Assembly (NCBI GenBank): GCA_031841125.1 | Contig: JAJSSI010000025.1 | Coordinates: 1 to 64,000, forward strand | DNA: 64,000 bases | Direction of reading: 5' to 3' | Source: Acanthococcus lagerstroemiae | Taxonomy: Eukaryota > Arthropoda > Insecta > Hemiptera > Eriococcidae | Part shown: positions 37,401 through 50,554 of the stretch, piece after piece | Position numbering within the stretch: the stretch's first letter is position 1 | Layout of the letters: every line of letters begins with the position of its first letter | The notes under the pieces: model-generated | What the model was told of the DNA's origin: nothing | What the model saw: only the letters and a program-made list of their open reading frames with translations | The model's database searches: none | Translations under genes and position numbers: made by a program

Positions 37401-39764
37401 AGAGCTACGGCGTCGGGGCTGGTGCTAGTTAGTCAATTTTTCGAGACGAATTCGAATCCGTTGTCAAAATTGAGCTAGAGTCATTTTTTGACCCAAATTG
37501 ATCAATTTTTCCAACTTTTTCGAGGGTATCTCGGGAACGGAGGGTCGCCGCCAAATTGCAACAGCGAATTCGAACTCAGCGTGAAAAATTGAGTAAGAAA
37601 AACTCATGAAATCGAAATTTTTGATTTTCTCAAATTTTGAAAATTTCTCCATACTATACATCATGCATTTTTTGGGGCGAAAAAATTTTCGGAGAGCTAC
37701 GGCGTCGGGGCTGGTGCTAGTTAGTCAATTTTTCGAGACGAATTCGAATCCGTTGTCAAAATTGAGCTAGAGTCATTTTTTGACCCAAATTGATCAATTT
37801 TTCCAACTTTTTCGAGGGTATCTCGGAACGGAGGGTCGCCGCCAAATTGCAACAGCGAATTCGAACTCAGCGTGAAAAATTGAGTAAGAAAAACTCATGA
37901 AATCGAAATTTTTGATTTTCTCAAATTTTGAAAATTTCTCCATACTATACATCATGCATTTTTTGGGGCGAAAAAATTTTCGGAGAGCTACGGCGTCGGG
38001 GCTGGTGCTAGTTAGTCAATTTTTCGAGACGAATTCGAATCCGTTGTCAAAATTGAGCTAGAGTCATTTTTTGACCCAAATTGATCAATTTTTCCAACTT
38101 TTTCGAGGGTATCTCGGGAACGGAGGGTCGCCGCCAAATTGCAACAGCGAATTCGAACTCAGCGTGAAAAATTGAGTAAGAAAAACTCATGAAATCGAAA
38201 TTTTTGATTTTCTCAAATTTTGAAAATTTCTCCATACTATACATCATGCATTTTTTGGGGCGAAAAAATTTTCGGAGAGCTACGGCGTCGGGGCTGGTGC
38301 TAGTTAGTCAATTTTTCGAGACGAATTCGAATCCGTTGTCAAAATTGAGCTAGAGTCATTTTTTGACCCAAATTGATCAATTTTTCCAACTTTTTCGAGG
38401 GTATCTCGGAACGGAGGGTCGCCGCCAAATTGCAACAGCGAATTCGAACTCAGCGTGAAAAATTGAGTAAGAAAAACTCATGAAATCGAAATTTTTGATT
38501 TTCTCAAATTTTGAAAATTTCTCCATACTATACATCATGCATTTTTTGGGGCGAAAAAATTTTCGGAGAGCTACGGCGTCGGGGCTGGTGCTAGTTAGTC
38601 AATTTTTCGAGACGAATTCGAATCCGTTGTCAAAATTGAGCTAGAGTCATTTTTTGACCCAAATTGATCAATTTTTCCAACTTTTTCGAGGGTATCTCGG
38701 GAACGGAGGGTCGCCGCCAAATTGCAACAGCGAATTCGAACTCAGCGTGAAAAATTGAGTAAGAAAAACTCATGAAATCGAAATTTTTGATTTTCTCAAA
38801 TTTTGAAAATTTCTCCATACTATACATCATGCATTTTTTGGGGCGAAAAAATTTTCGGAGAGCTACGGCGTCGGGGCTGGTGCTAGTTAGTCAATTTTTC
38901 GAGACGAATTCGAATCCGTTGTCAAAATTGAGCAGAGCATTTTTTGACCCAAATTGATCAATTTTTCCAACTTTTTCGAGGGTATCTCGGGAACGGAGGG
39001 TCGCCGCCAAATTGCAACAGCGAATTCGAACTCAGCGTGAAAAATTGAGTAAGAAAAACTCATGAAATCGAAATTTTTGATTTTCTCAAATTTTGAAAAT
39101 TTCTCCATACTATACATCATGCATTTTTTGGGGCGAAAAAATTTTCGGAGAGCTACGGCGTCGGGGCTGGTGCTAGTTAGTCAATTTTTCGAGACGAATT
39201 CGAATCCGTTGTCAAAATTGAGCTAGAGTCATTTTTTGACCCAAATTGATCAATTTTTCCAACTTTTTCGAGGGTATCTCGGGAACGGAGGGTCGCCGCC
39301 AAATTGCAACAGCGAATTCGAACTCAGCGTGAAAAATTGAGTAAGAAAAACTCATGAAATCGAAATTTTTGATTTTCTCAAATTTTGAAAATTTCTCCAT
39401 ACTATACATCATGCATTTTTTGGGGCGAAAAAATTTTCGGAGAGCTACGGCGTCGGGGCTGGTGCTAGTTAGTCAATTTTTCGAGACGAATTCGAATCCG
39501 TTGTCAAAATTGAGCTAGAGTCATTTTTTGACCCAAATTGATCAATTTTTCCAACTTTTTCGAGGGTATCTCGGGAACGGAGGGTCGCCGCCAAATTGCA
39601 ACAGCGAATTCGAACTCAGCGTGAAAAATTGAGTAAGAAAAACTCATGAAATCGAAATTTTTGATTTTCTCAAATTTTGAAAATTTCTCCATACTATACA
39701 TCATGCATTTTTTGGGGCGAAAAAATTTTCGGAGAGCTACGGCGTCGGGGCTGGTGCTAGTTAG

Positions 39765-41161
39765 TCAATTTTTCGAGACGAATTCGAATCCGTTGTCAAA
39801 ATTGAGCAGAGTCATTTTTTGACCCAAATTGATCAATTTTTCCAACTTTTTCGAGGGTATCTCGGGAACGGAGGGTCGCCGCCAAATTGCAACAGCGAAT
39901 TCGAACTCAGCGTGAAAAATTGAGTAAGAAAAACTCATGAAATCGAAATTTTTGATTTTCTCAAATTTTGAAAATTTCTCCATACTATACATCATGCATT
40001 TTTTGGGGCGAAAAAATTTTCGGAGAGCTACGGCGTCGGGGCTGGTGCTAGTTAGTCAATTTTTCGAGACGAATTCGAATCCGTTGTCAAAATTGAGCTA
40101 GAGCCATTTTTTGACCCAAATTGATCAATTTTTCCAACTTTTTCGAGGGTATCTCGGGAACGGAGGGTCGCCGCCAAATTGCAACAGCGAATTCGAACTC
40201 AGCGTGAAAAATTGAGTAAGAAAAACTCATGAAATCGAAATTTTTGATTTTCTCAAATTTTGAAAATTTCTCCATACTATACATCATGCATTTTTTGGGG
40301 CGAAAAAATTTTCGGAGAGCTACGGCGTCGGGGCTGGTGCTAGTTAGTCAATTTTTCGAGACGAATTCGAATCCGTTGTCAAAATTGAGCAGAGTCATTT
40401 TTTGACCCAAATTGATCAATTTTTCCAACTTTTTCGAGGGTATCTCGGGAACGGAGGGTCGCCGCCAAATTGCAACAGCGAATTCGAACTCAGCGTGAAA
40501 AATTGAGTAAGAAAAACTCATGAAATCGAAATTTTTGATTTTCTCAAATTTTGAAAATTTCTCCATACTATACATCATGCATTTTTTGGGGCGAAAAAAT
40601 TTTCGGAGAGCTACGGCGTCGGGGCTGGTGCTAGTTAGTCAATTTTTCGAGACGAATTCGAATCCGTTGTCAAAATTGAGCTAGAGTCATTTTTTGACCC
40701 AAATTGATCAATTTTTCCAACTTTTTCGAGGGTATCTCGGGAACGGAGGGTCGCCGCCAAATTGCAACAGCGAATTCGAACTCAGCGTGAAAAATTGAGT
40801 AAGAAAAACTCATGAAATCGAAATTTTTGATTTTCTCAAATTTTGAAAATTTCTCCATACTATACATCATGCATTTTTTGGGGCGAAAAAATTTTCGGAG
40901 AGCTACGGCGTCGGGGCTGGTGCTAGTTAGTCAATTTTTCGAGACGAATTCGAATCCGTTGTCAAAATTGAGCAGAGTCATTTTTTGACCCAAATTGATC
41001 AATTTTTCCAACTTTTTCGAGGGTATCTCGGGAACGGAGGGTCGCCGCCAAATTGCAACAGCGAATTCGAACTCAGCGTGAAAAATTGAGTAAGAAAAAC
41101 TCATGAAATCGAAATTTTTGATTTTCTCAAATTTTGAAAATTTCTCCATACTATACATCAT
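39765..41161 (+). repeat. Shorter 583-bp alternating stretch
   Basis: The T-loss units end at 39995, 40578 and 41161, each 583 bp apart, with 292-bp units between them. The first of the intervening 292-bp units has a private T to C at 40104 ('gagccatttttt'), so the dimers are not all identical. A similar pair ends at 46119 and 46702. Confidence 0.65.
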
Positions 41162-44100
41162 GCATTTTTTGGGGCGAAAAAATTTTCGGAGAGCTACGGC
41201 GTCGGGGCTGGTGCTAGTTAGTCAATTTTTCGAGACGAATTCGAATCCGTTGTCAAAATTGAGCTAGAGTCATTTTTTGACCCAAATTGATCAATTTTTC
41301 CAACTTTTTCGAGGGTATCTCGGGAACGGAGGGTCGCCGCCAAATTGCAACAGCGAATTCGAACTCAGCGTGAAAAATTGAGTAAGAAAAACTCATGAAA
41401 TCGAAATTTTTGATTTTCTCAAATTTTGAAAATTTCTCCATACTATACATCATGCATTTTTTGGGGCGAAAAAATTTTCGGAGAGCTACGGCGTCGGGGC
41501 TGGTGCTAGTTAGTCAATTTTTCGAGACGAATTCGAATCCGTTGTCAAAATTGAGCTAGAGTCATTTTTTGACCCAAATTGATCAATTTTTCCAACTTTT
41601 TCGAGGGTATCTCGGGAACGGAGGGTCGCCGCCAAATTGCAACAGCGAATTCGAACTCAGCGTGAAAAATTGAGTAAGAAAAACTCATGAAATCGAAATT
41701 TTTGATTTTCTCAAATTTTGAAAATTTCTCCATACTATACATCATGCATTTTTTGGGGCGAAAAAATTTTCGGAGAGCTACGGCGTCGGGGCTGGTGCTA
41801 GTTAGTCAATTTTTCGAGACGAATTCGAATCCGTTGTCAAAATTGAGCTAGAGTCATTTTTTGACCCAAATTGATCAATTTTTCCAACTTTTTCGAGGGT
41901 ATCTCGGGAACGGAGGGTCGCCGCCAAATTGCAACAGCGAATTCGAACTCAGCGTGAAAAATTGAGTAAGAAAAACTCATGAAATCGAAATTTTTGATTT
42001 TCTCAAATTTTGAAAATTTCTCCATACTATACATCATGCATTTTTTGGGGCGAAAAAATTTTCGGAGAGCTACGGCGTCGGGGCTGGTGCTAGTTAGTCA
42101 ATTTTTCGAGACGAATTCGAATCCGTTGTCAAAATTGAGCTAGAGTCATTTTTTGACCCAAATTGATCAATTTTTCCAACTTTTTCGAGGGTATCTCGGG
42201 AACGGAGGGTCGCCGCCAAATTGCAACAGCGAATTCGAACTCAGCGTGAAAAATTGAGTAAGAAAAACTCATGAAATCGAAATTTTTGATTTTCTCAAAT
42301 TTTGAAAATTTCTCCATACTATACATCATGCATTTTTTGGGGCGAAAAAATTTTCGGAGAGCTACGGCGTCGGGGCTGGTGCTAGTTAGTCAATTTTTCG
42401 AGACGAATTCGAATCCGTTGTCAAAATTGAGCTAGAGTCATTTTTTGACCCAAATTGATCAATTTTTCCAACTTTTTCGAGGGTATCTCGGGAACGGAGG
42501 GTCGCCGCCAAATTGCAACAGCGAATTCGAACTCAGCGTGAAAAATTGAGTAAGAAAAACTCATGAAATCGAAATTTTTGATTTTCTCAAATTTTGAAAA
42601 TTTCTCCATACTATACATCATGCATTTTTTGGGGCGAAAAAATTTTCGGAGAGCTACGGCGTCGGGGCTGGTGCTAGTTAGTCAATTTTTCGAGACGAAT
42701 TCGAATCCGTTGTCAAAATTGAGCAGAGTCATTTTTTGACCCAAATTGATCAATTTTTCCAACTTTTTCGAGGGTATCTCGGGAACGGAGGGTCGCCGCC
42801 AAATTGCAACAGCGAATTCGAACTCAGCGTGAAAAATTGAGTAAGAAAAACTCATGAAATCGAAATTTTTGATTTTCTCAAATTTTGAAAATTTCTCCAT
42901 ACTATACATCATGCATTTTTTGGGGCGAAAAAATTTTCGGAGAGCTACGGCGTCGGGGCTGGTGCTAGTTAGTCAATTTTTCGAGACGAATTCGAATCCG
43001 TTGTCAAAATTGAGCTAGAGTCATTTTTTGACCCAAATTGATCAATTTTTCCAACTTTTTCGAGGGTATCTCGGGAACGGAGGGTCGCCGCCAAATTGCA
43101 ACAGCGAATTCGAACTCAGCGTGAAAAATTGAGTAAGAAAAACTCATGAAATCGAAATTTTTGATTTTCTCAAATTTTGAAAATTTCTCCATACTATACA
43201 TCATGCATTTTTTGGGGCGAAAAAATTTTCGGAGAGCTACGGCGTCGGGGCTGGTGCTAGTTAGTCAATTTTTCGAGACGAATTCGAATCCGTTGTCAAA
43301 ATTGAGCAGAGCATTTTTTGACCCAAATTGATCAATTTTTCCAACTTTTTCGAGGGTATCTCGGGAACGGAGGGTCGCCGCCAAATTGCAACAGCGAATT
43401 CGAACTCAGCGTGAAAAATTGAGTAAGAAAAACTCATGAAATCGAAATTTTTGATTTTCTCAAATTTTGAAAATTTCTCCATACTATACATCATGCATTT
43501 TTTGGGGCGAAAAAATTTTCGGAGAGCTACGGCGTCGGGGCTGGTGCTAGTTAGTCAATTTTTCGAGACGAATTCGAATCCGTTGTCAAAATTGAGCAGA
43601 GTCATTTTTTGACCCAAATTGATCAATTTTTCCAACTTTTTCGAGGGTATCTCGGGAACGGAGGGTCGCCGCCAAATTGCAACAGCGAATTCGAACTCAG
43701 CGTGAAAAATTGAGTAAGAAAAACTCATGAAATCGAAATTTTTGATTTTCTCAAATTTTGAAAATTTCTCCATACTATACATCATGCATTTTTTGGGGCG
43801 AAAAAATTTTCGGAGAGCTACGGCGTCGGGGCTGGTGCTAGTTAGTCAATTTTTCGAGACGAATTCGAATCCGTTGTCAAAATTGAGCAGAGTCATTTTT
43901 TGACCCAAATTGATCAATTTTTCCAACTTTTTCGAGGGTATCTCGGGAACGGAGGGTCGCCGCCAAATTGCAACAGCGAATTCGAACTCAGCGTGAAAAA
44001 TTGAGTAAGAAAAACTCATGAAATCGAAATTTTTGATTTTCTCAAATTTTGAAAATTTCTCCATACTATACATCATGCATTTTTTGGGGCGAAAAAATTT

Positions 44101-47100
44101 TCGGAGAGCTACGGCGTCGGGGCTGGTGCTAGTTAGTCAATTTTTCGAGACGAATTCGAATCCGTTGTCAAAATTGAGCTAGAGTCATTTTTTGACCCAA
44201 ATTGATCAATTTTTCCAACTTTTTCGAGGGTATCTCGGGAACGGAGGGTCGCCGCCAAATTGCAACAGCGAATTCGAACTCAGCGTGAAAAATTGAGTAA
44301 GAAAAACTCATGAAATCGAAATTTTTGATTTTCTCAAATTTTGAAAATTTCTCCATACTATACATCATGCATTTTTTGGGGCGAAAAAATTTTCGGAGAG
44401 CTACGGCGTCGGGGCTGGTGCTAGTTAGTCAATTTTTCGAGACGAATTCGAATCCGTTGTCAAAATTGAGCTAGAGTCATTTTTTGACCCAAATTGATCA
44501 ATTTTTCCAACTTTTTCGAGGGTATCTCGGGAACGGAGGGTCGCCGCCAAATTGCAACAGCGAATTCGAACTCAGCGTGAAAAATTGAGTAAGAAAAACT
44601 CATGAAATCGAAATTTTTGATTTTCTCAAATTTTGAAAATTTCTCCATACTATACATCATGCATTTTTTGGGGCGAAAAAATTTTCGGAGAGCTACGGCG
44701 TCGGGGCTGGTGCTAGTTAGTCAATTTTTCGAGACGAATTCGAATCCGTTGTCAAAATTGAGCTAGAGTCATTTTTTGACCCAAATTGATCAATTTTTCC
44801 AACTTTTTCGAGGGTATCTCAGGAACGGAGGGTCGCCGCCAAATTGCAACAGCGAATTCGAACTCAGCGTGAAAAATTGAGTAAGAAAAACTCATGAAAT
44901 CGAAATTTTTGATTTTCTCAAATTTTGAAAATTTCTCCATACTATACATCATGCATTTTTTGGGGCGAAAAAATTTTCGGAGAGCTACGGCGTCGGGGCT
45001 GGTGCTAGTTAGTCAATTTTTCGAGACGAATTCGAATCCGTTGTCAAAATTGAGCTAGAGTCATTTTTTGACCCAAATTGATCAATTTTTCCAACTTTTT
45101 CGAGGGTATCTCGGGAACGGAGGGTCGCCGCCAAATTGCAACAGCGAATTCGAACTCAGCGTGAAAAATTGAGTAAGAAAAACTCATGAAATCGAAATTT
45201 TTGATTTTCTCAAATTTTGAAAATTTCTCCATACTATACATCATGCATTTTTTGGGGCGAAAAAATTTTCGGAGAGCTACGGCGTCGGGGCTGGTGCTAG
45301 TTAGTCAATTTTTCGAGACGAATTCGAATCCGTTGTCAAAATTGAGCTAGAGTCATTTTTTGACCCAAATTGATCAATTTTTCCAACTTTTTCGAGGGTA
45401 TCTCGGGAACGGAGGGTCGCCGCCAAATTGCAACAGCGAATTCGAACTCAGCGTGAAAAATTGAGTAAGAAAAACTCATGAAATCGAAATTTTTGATTTT
45501 CTCAAATTTTGAAAATTTCTCCATACTATACATCATGCATTTTTTGGGGCGAAAAAATTTTCGGAGAGCTACGGCGTCGGGGCTGGTGCTAGTTAGTCAA
45601 TTTTTCGAGACGAATTCGAATCCGTTGTCAAAATTGAGCTAGAGTCATTTTTTGACCCAAATTGATCAATTTTTCCAACTTTTTCGAGGGTATCTCGGGA
45701 ACGGAGGGTCGCCGCCAAATTGCAACAGCGAATTCGAACTCAGCGTGAAAAATTGAGTAAGAAAAACTCATGAAATCGAAATTTTTGATTTTCTCAAATT
45801 TTGAAAATTTCTCCATACTATACATCATGCATTTTTTGGGGCGAAAAAATTTTCGGAGAGCTACGGCGTCGGGGCTGGTGCTAGTTAGTCAATTTTTCGA
45901 GACGAATTCGAATCCGTTGTCAAAATTGAGCAGAGTCATTTTTTGACCCAAATTGATCAATTTTTCCAACTTTTTCGAGGGTATCTCGGGAACGGAGGGT
46001 CGCCGCCAAATTGCAACAGCGAATTCGAACTCAGCGTGAAAAATTGAGTAAGAAAAACTCATGAAATCGAAATTTTTGATTTTCTCAAATTTTGAAAATT
46101 TCTCCATACTATACATCATGCATTTTTTGGGGCGAAAAAATTTTCGGAGAGCTACGGCGTCGGGGCTGGTGCTAGTTAGTCAATTTTTCGAGACGAATTC
46201 GAATCCGTTGTCAAAATTGAGCTAGAGTCATTTTTTGACCCAAATTGATCAATTTTTCCAACTTTTTCGAGGGTATCTCGGGAACGGAGGGTCGCCGCCA
46301 AATTGCAACAGCGAATTCGAACTCAGCGTGAAAAATTGAGTAAGAAAAACTCATGAAATCGAAATTTTTGATTTTCTCAAATTTTGAAAATTTCTCCATA
46401 CTATACATCATGCATTTTTTGGGGCGAAAAAATTTTCGGAGAGCTACGGCGTCGGGGCTGGTGCTAGTTAGTCAATTTTTCGAGACGAATTCGAATCCGT
46501 TGTCAAAATTGAGCAGAGTCATTTTTTGACCCAAATTGATCAATTTTTCCAACTTTTTCGAGGGTATCTCGGGAACGGAGGGTCGCCGCCAAATTGCAAC
46601 AGCGAATTCGAACTCAGCGTGAAAAATTGAGTAAGAAAAACTCATGAAATCGAAATTTTTGATTTTCTCAAATTTTGAAAATTTCTCCATACTATACATC
46701 ATGCATTTTTTGGGGCGAAAAAATTTTCGGAGAGCTACGGCGTCGGGGCTGGTGCTAGTTAGTCAATTTTTCGAGACGAATTCGAATCCGTTGTCAAAAT
46801 TGAGCTAGAGTCATTTTTTGACCCAAATTGATCAATTTTTCCAACTTTTTCGAGGGTATCTCGGGAACGGAGGGTCGCCGCCAAATTGCAACAGCGAATT
46901 CGAACTCAGCGTGAAAAATTGAGTAAGAAAAACTCATGAAATCGAAATTTTTGATTTTCTCAAATTTTGAAAATTTCTCCATACTATACATCATGCATTT
47001 TTTGGGGCGAAAAAATTTTCGGAGAGCTACGGCGTCGGGGCTGGTGCTAGTTAGTCAATTTTTCGAGACGAATTCGAATCCGTTGTCAAAATTGAGCTAG

Positions 47101-47638
47101 AGTCATTTTTTGACCCAAATTGATCAATTTTTCCAACTTTTTCGAGGGTATCTCGGGAACGGAGGGTCGCCGCCAAATTGCAACAGCGAATTCGAACTCA
47201 GCGTGAAAAATTGAGTAAGAAAAACTCATGAAATCGAAATTTTTGATTTTCTCAAATTTTGAAAATTTCTCCATACTATACATCATGCATTTTTTGGGGC
47301 GAAAAAATTTTCGGAGAGCTACGGCGTCGGGGCTGGTGCTAGTTAGTCAATTTTTCGAGACGAATTCGAATCCGTTGTCAAAATTGAGCTAGAGTCATTT
47401 TTTGACCCAAATTGATCAATTTTTCCAACTTTTTCGAGGGTATCTCGGGAACGGAGGGTCGCCGCCAAATTGCAACAGCGAATTCGAACTCAGCGTGAAA
47501 AATTGAGTAAGAAAAACTCATGAAATCGAAATTTTTGATTTTCTCAAATTTTGAAAATTTCTCCATACTATACATCATGCATTTTTTGGGGCGAAAAAAT
47601 TTTCGGAGAGCTACGGCGTCGGGGCTGGTGCTAGTTAG

Positions 47639-49910
47639 TCAATTTTTCGAGACGAATTCGAATCCGTTGTCAAAATTGAGCAGAGTCATTTTTTGACCCA
47701 AATTGATCAATTTTTCCAACTTTTTCGAGGGTATCTCGGGAACGGAGGGTCGCCGCCAAATTGCAACAGCGAATTCGAACTCAGCGTGAAAAATTGAGTA
47801 AGAAAAACTCATGAAATCGAAATTTTTGATTTTCTCAAATTTTGAAAATTTCTCCATACTATACATCATGCATTTTTTGGGGCGAAAAAATTTTCGGAGA
47901 GCTACGGCGTCGGGGCTGGTGCTAGTTAGTCAATTTTTCGAGACGAATTCGAATCCGTTGTCAAAATTGAGCTAGAGTCATTTTTTGACCCAAATTGATC
48001 AATTTTTCCAACTTTTTCGAGGGTATCTCGGGAACGGAGGGTCGCCGCCAAATTGCAACAGCGAATTCGAACTCAGCGTGAAAAATTGAGTAAGAAAAAC
48101 TCATGAAATCGAAATTTTTGATTTTCTCAAATTTTGAAAATTTCTCCATACTATACATCATGCATTTTTTGGGGCGAAAAAATTTTCGGAGAGCTACGGC
48201 GTCGGGGCTGGTGCTAGTTAGTCAATTTTTCGAGACGAATTCGAATCCGTTGTCAAAATTGAGCAGAGCCATTTTTTGACCCAAATTGATCAATTTTTCC
48301 AACTTTTTCGAGGGTATCTCGGGAACGGAGGGTCGCCGCCAAATTGCAACAGCGAATTCGAACTCAGCGTGAAAAATTGAGTAAGAAAAACTCATGAAAT
48401 CGAAATTTTTGATTTTCTCAAATTTTGAAAATTTCTCCATACTATACATCATGCATTTTTTGGGGCGAAAAAATTTTCGGAGAGCTACGGCGTCGGGGCT
48501 GGTGCTAGTTAGTCAATTTTTCGAGACGAATTCGAATCCGTTGTCAAAATTGAGCTAGAGTCATTTTTTGACCCAAATTGATCAATTTTTCCAACTTTTT
48601 CGAGGGTATCTCGGGAACGGAGGGTCGCCGCCAAATTGCAACAGCGAATTCGAACTCAGCGTGAAAAATTGAGTAAGAAAAACTCATGAAATCGAAATTT
48701 TTGATTTTCTCAAATTTTGAAAATTTCTCCATACTATACATCATGCATTTTTTGGGGCGAAAAAATTTTCGGAGAGCTACGGCGTCGGGGCTGGTGCTAG
48801 TTAGTCAATTTTTCGAGACGAATTCGAATCCGTTGTCAAAATTGAGCAGAGTCATTTTTTGACCCAAATTGATCAATTTTTCCAACTTTTTCGAGGGTAT
48901 CTCGGGAACGGAGGGTCGCCGCCAAATTGCAACAGCGAATTCGAACTCAGCGTGAAAAATTGAGTAAGAAAAACTCATGAAATCGAAATTTTTGATTTTC
49001 TCAAATTTTGAAAATTTCTCCATACTATACATCATGCATTTTTTGGGGCGAAAAAATTTTCGGAGAGCTACGGCGTCGGGGCTGGTGCTAGTTAGTCAAT
49101 TTTTCGAGACGAATTCGAATCCGTTGTCAAAATTGAGCTAGAGTCATTTTTTGACCCAAATTGATCAATTTTTCCAACTTTTTCGAGGGTATCTCGGGAA
49201 CGGAGGGTCGCCGCCAAATTGCAACAGCGAATTCGAACTCAGCGTGAAAAATTGAGTAAGAAAAACTCATGAAATCGAAATTTTTGATTTTCTCAAATTT
49301 TGAAAATTTCTCCATACTATACATCATGCATTTTTTGGGGCGAAAAAATTTTCGGAGAGCTACGGCGTCGGGGCTGGTGCTAGTTAGTCAATTTTTCGAG
49401 ACGAATTCGAATCCGTTGTCAAAATTGAGCAGAGTCATTTTTTGACCCAAATTGATCAATTTTTCCAACTTTTTCGAGGGTATCTCGGGAACGGAGGGTC
49501 GCCGCCAAATTGCAACAGCGAATTCGAACTCAGCGTGAAAAATTGAGTAAGAAAAACTCATGAAATCGAAATTTTTGATTTTCTCAAATTTTGAAAATTT
49601 CTCCATACTATACATCATGCATTTTTTGGGGCGAAAAAATTTTCGGAGAGCTACGGCGTCGGGGCTGGTGCTAGTTAGTCAATTTTTCGAGACGAATTCG
49701 AATCCGTTGTCAAAATTGAGCTAGAGTCATTTTTTGACCCAAATTGATCAATTTTTCCAACTTTTTCGAGGGTATCTCGGGAACGGAGGGTCGCCGCCAA
49801 ATTGCAACAGCGAATTCGAACTCAGCGTGAAAAATTGAGTAAGAAAAACTCATGAAATCGAAATTTTTGATTTTCTCAAATTTTGAAAATTTCTCCATAC
49901 TATACATCAT
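47639..49910 (+). repeat. 583-bp dimeric higher-order repeat
   Basis: Units with 'gagcagag' (291 bp) and with 'gagctagag' (292 bp) alternate strictly here. The 291-bp type ends at 47869, 48452, 49035 and 49618, that is every 583 bp for four dimers. One of the four (near 48269) also has T to C giving 'gagccatttttt'. This looks like amplification of a two-unit block and not independent mutation. Confidence 0.75.
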
Positions 49911-50554
49911 GCATTTTTTGGGGCGAAAAAATTTTCGGAGAGCTACGGCGTCGGGGCTGGTGCTAGTTAGTCAATTTTTCGAGACGAATTCGAATCCGTT
50001 GTCAAAATTGAGCTAGAGTCATTTTTTGACCCAAATTGATCAATTTTTCCAACTTTTTCGAGGGTATCTCGGGAACGGAGGGTCGCCGCCAAATTGCAAC
50101 AGCGAATTCGAACTCAGCGTGAAAAATTGAGTAAGAAAAACTCATGAAATCGAAATTTTTGATTTTCTCAAATTTTGAAAATTTCTCCATACTATACATC
50201 ATGCATTTTTTGGGGCGAAAAAATTTTCGGAGAGCTACGGCGTCGGGGCTGGTGCTAGTTAGTCAATTTTTCGAGACGAATTCGAATCCGTTGTCAAAAT
50301 TGAGCTAGAGTCATTTTTTGACCCAAATTGATCAATTTTTCCAACTTTTTCGAGGGTATCTCGGGAACGGAGGGTCGCCGCCAAATTGCAACAGCGAATT
50401 CGAACTCAGCGTGAAAAATTGAGTAAGAAAAACTCATGAAATCGAAATTTTTGATTTTCTCAAATTTTGAAAATTTCTCCATACTATACATCATGCATTT
50501 TTTGGGGCGAAAAAATTTTCGGAGAGCTACGGCGTCGGGGCTGGTGCTAGTTAG

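Larger units (their letters stand above)
21099..50554 (+). repeat. Mixed 292/291-bp block (~101 copies)
   Basis: Here the full-length unit is mixed with units that lost a T in 'gagctagag', giving 'gagcagag'. About 26 of 101 units have the loss; the first are near 21141 and 21722. Three of these also lost a base next to it and are 290 bp long (27514, 38887 and 43261 units). The 'tctcagg' allele is rare, in about 5 units (near 22950, 24407, 25574, 29951 and 44821). Long runs of plain 292-bp units persist, notably eight in a row at 34545-36849. The one-G-loss variant 'tctcggaacgg' appears near 23533, 31408, 32574, 37825 and 38407. Alternating 292/291 stretches occur inside this block and are listed separately. 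Confidence 0.92.
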
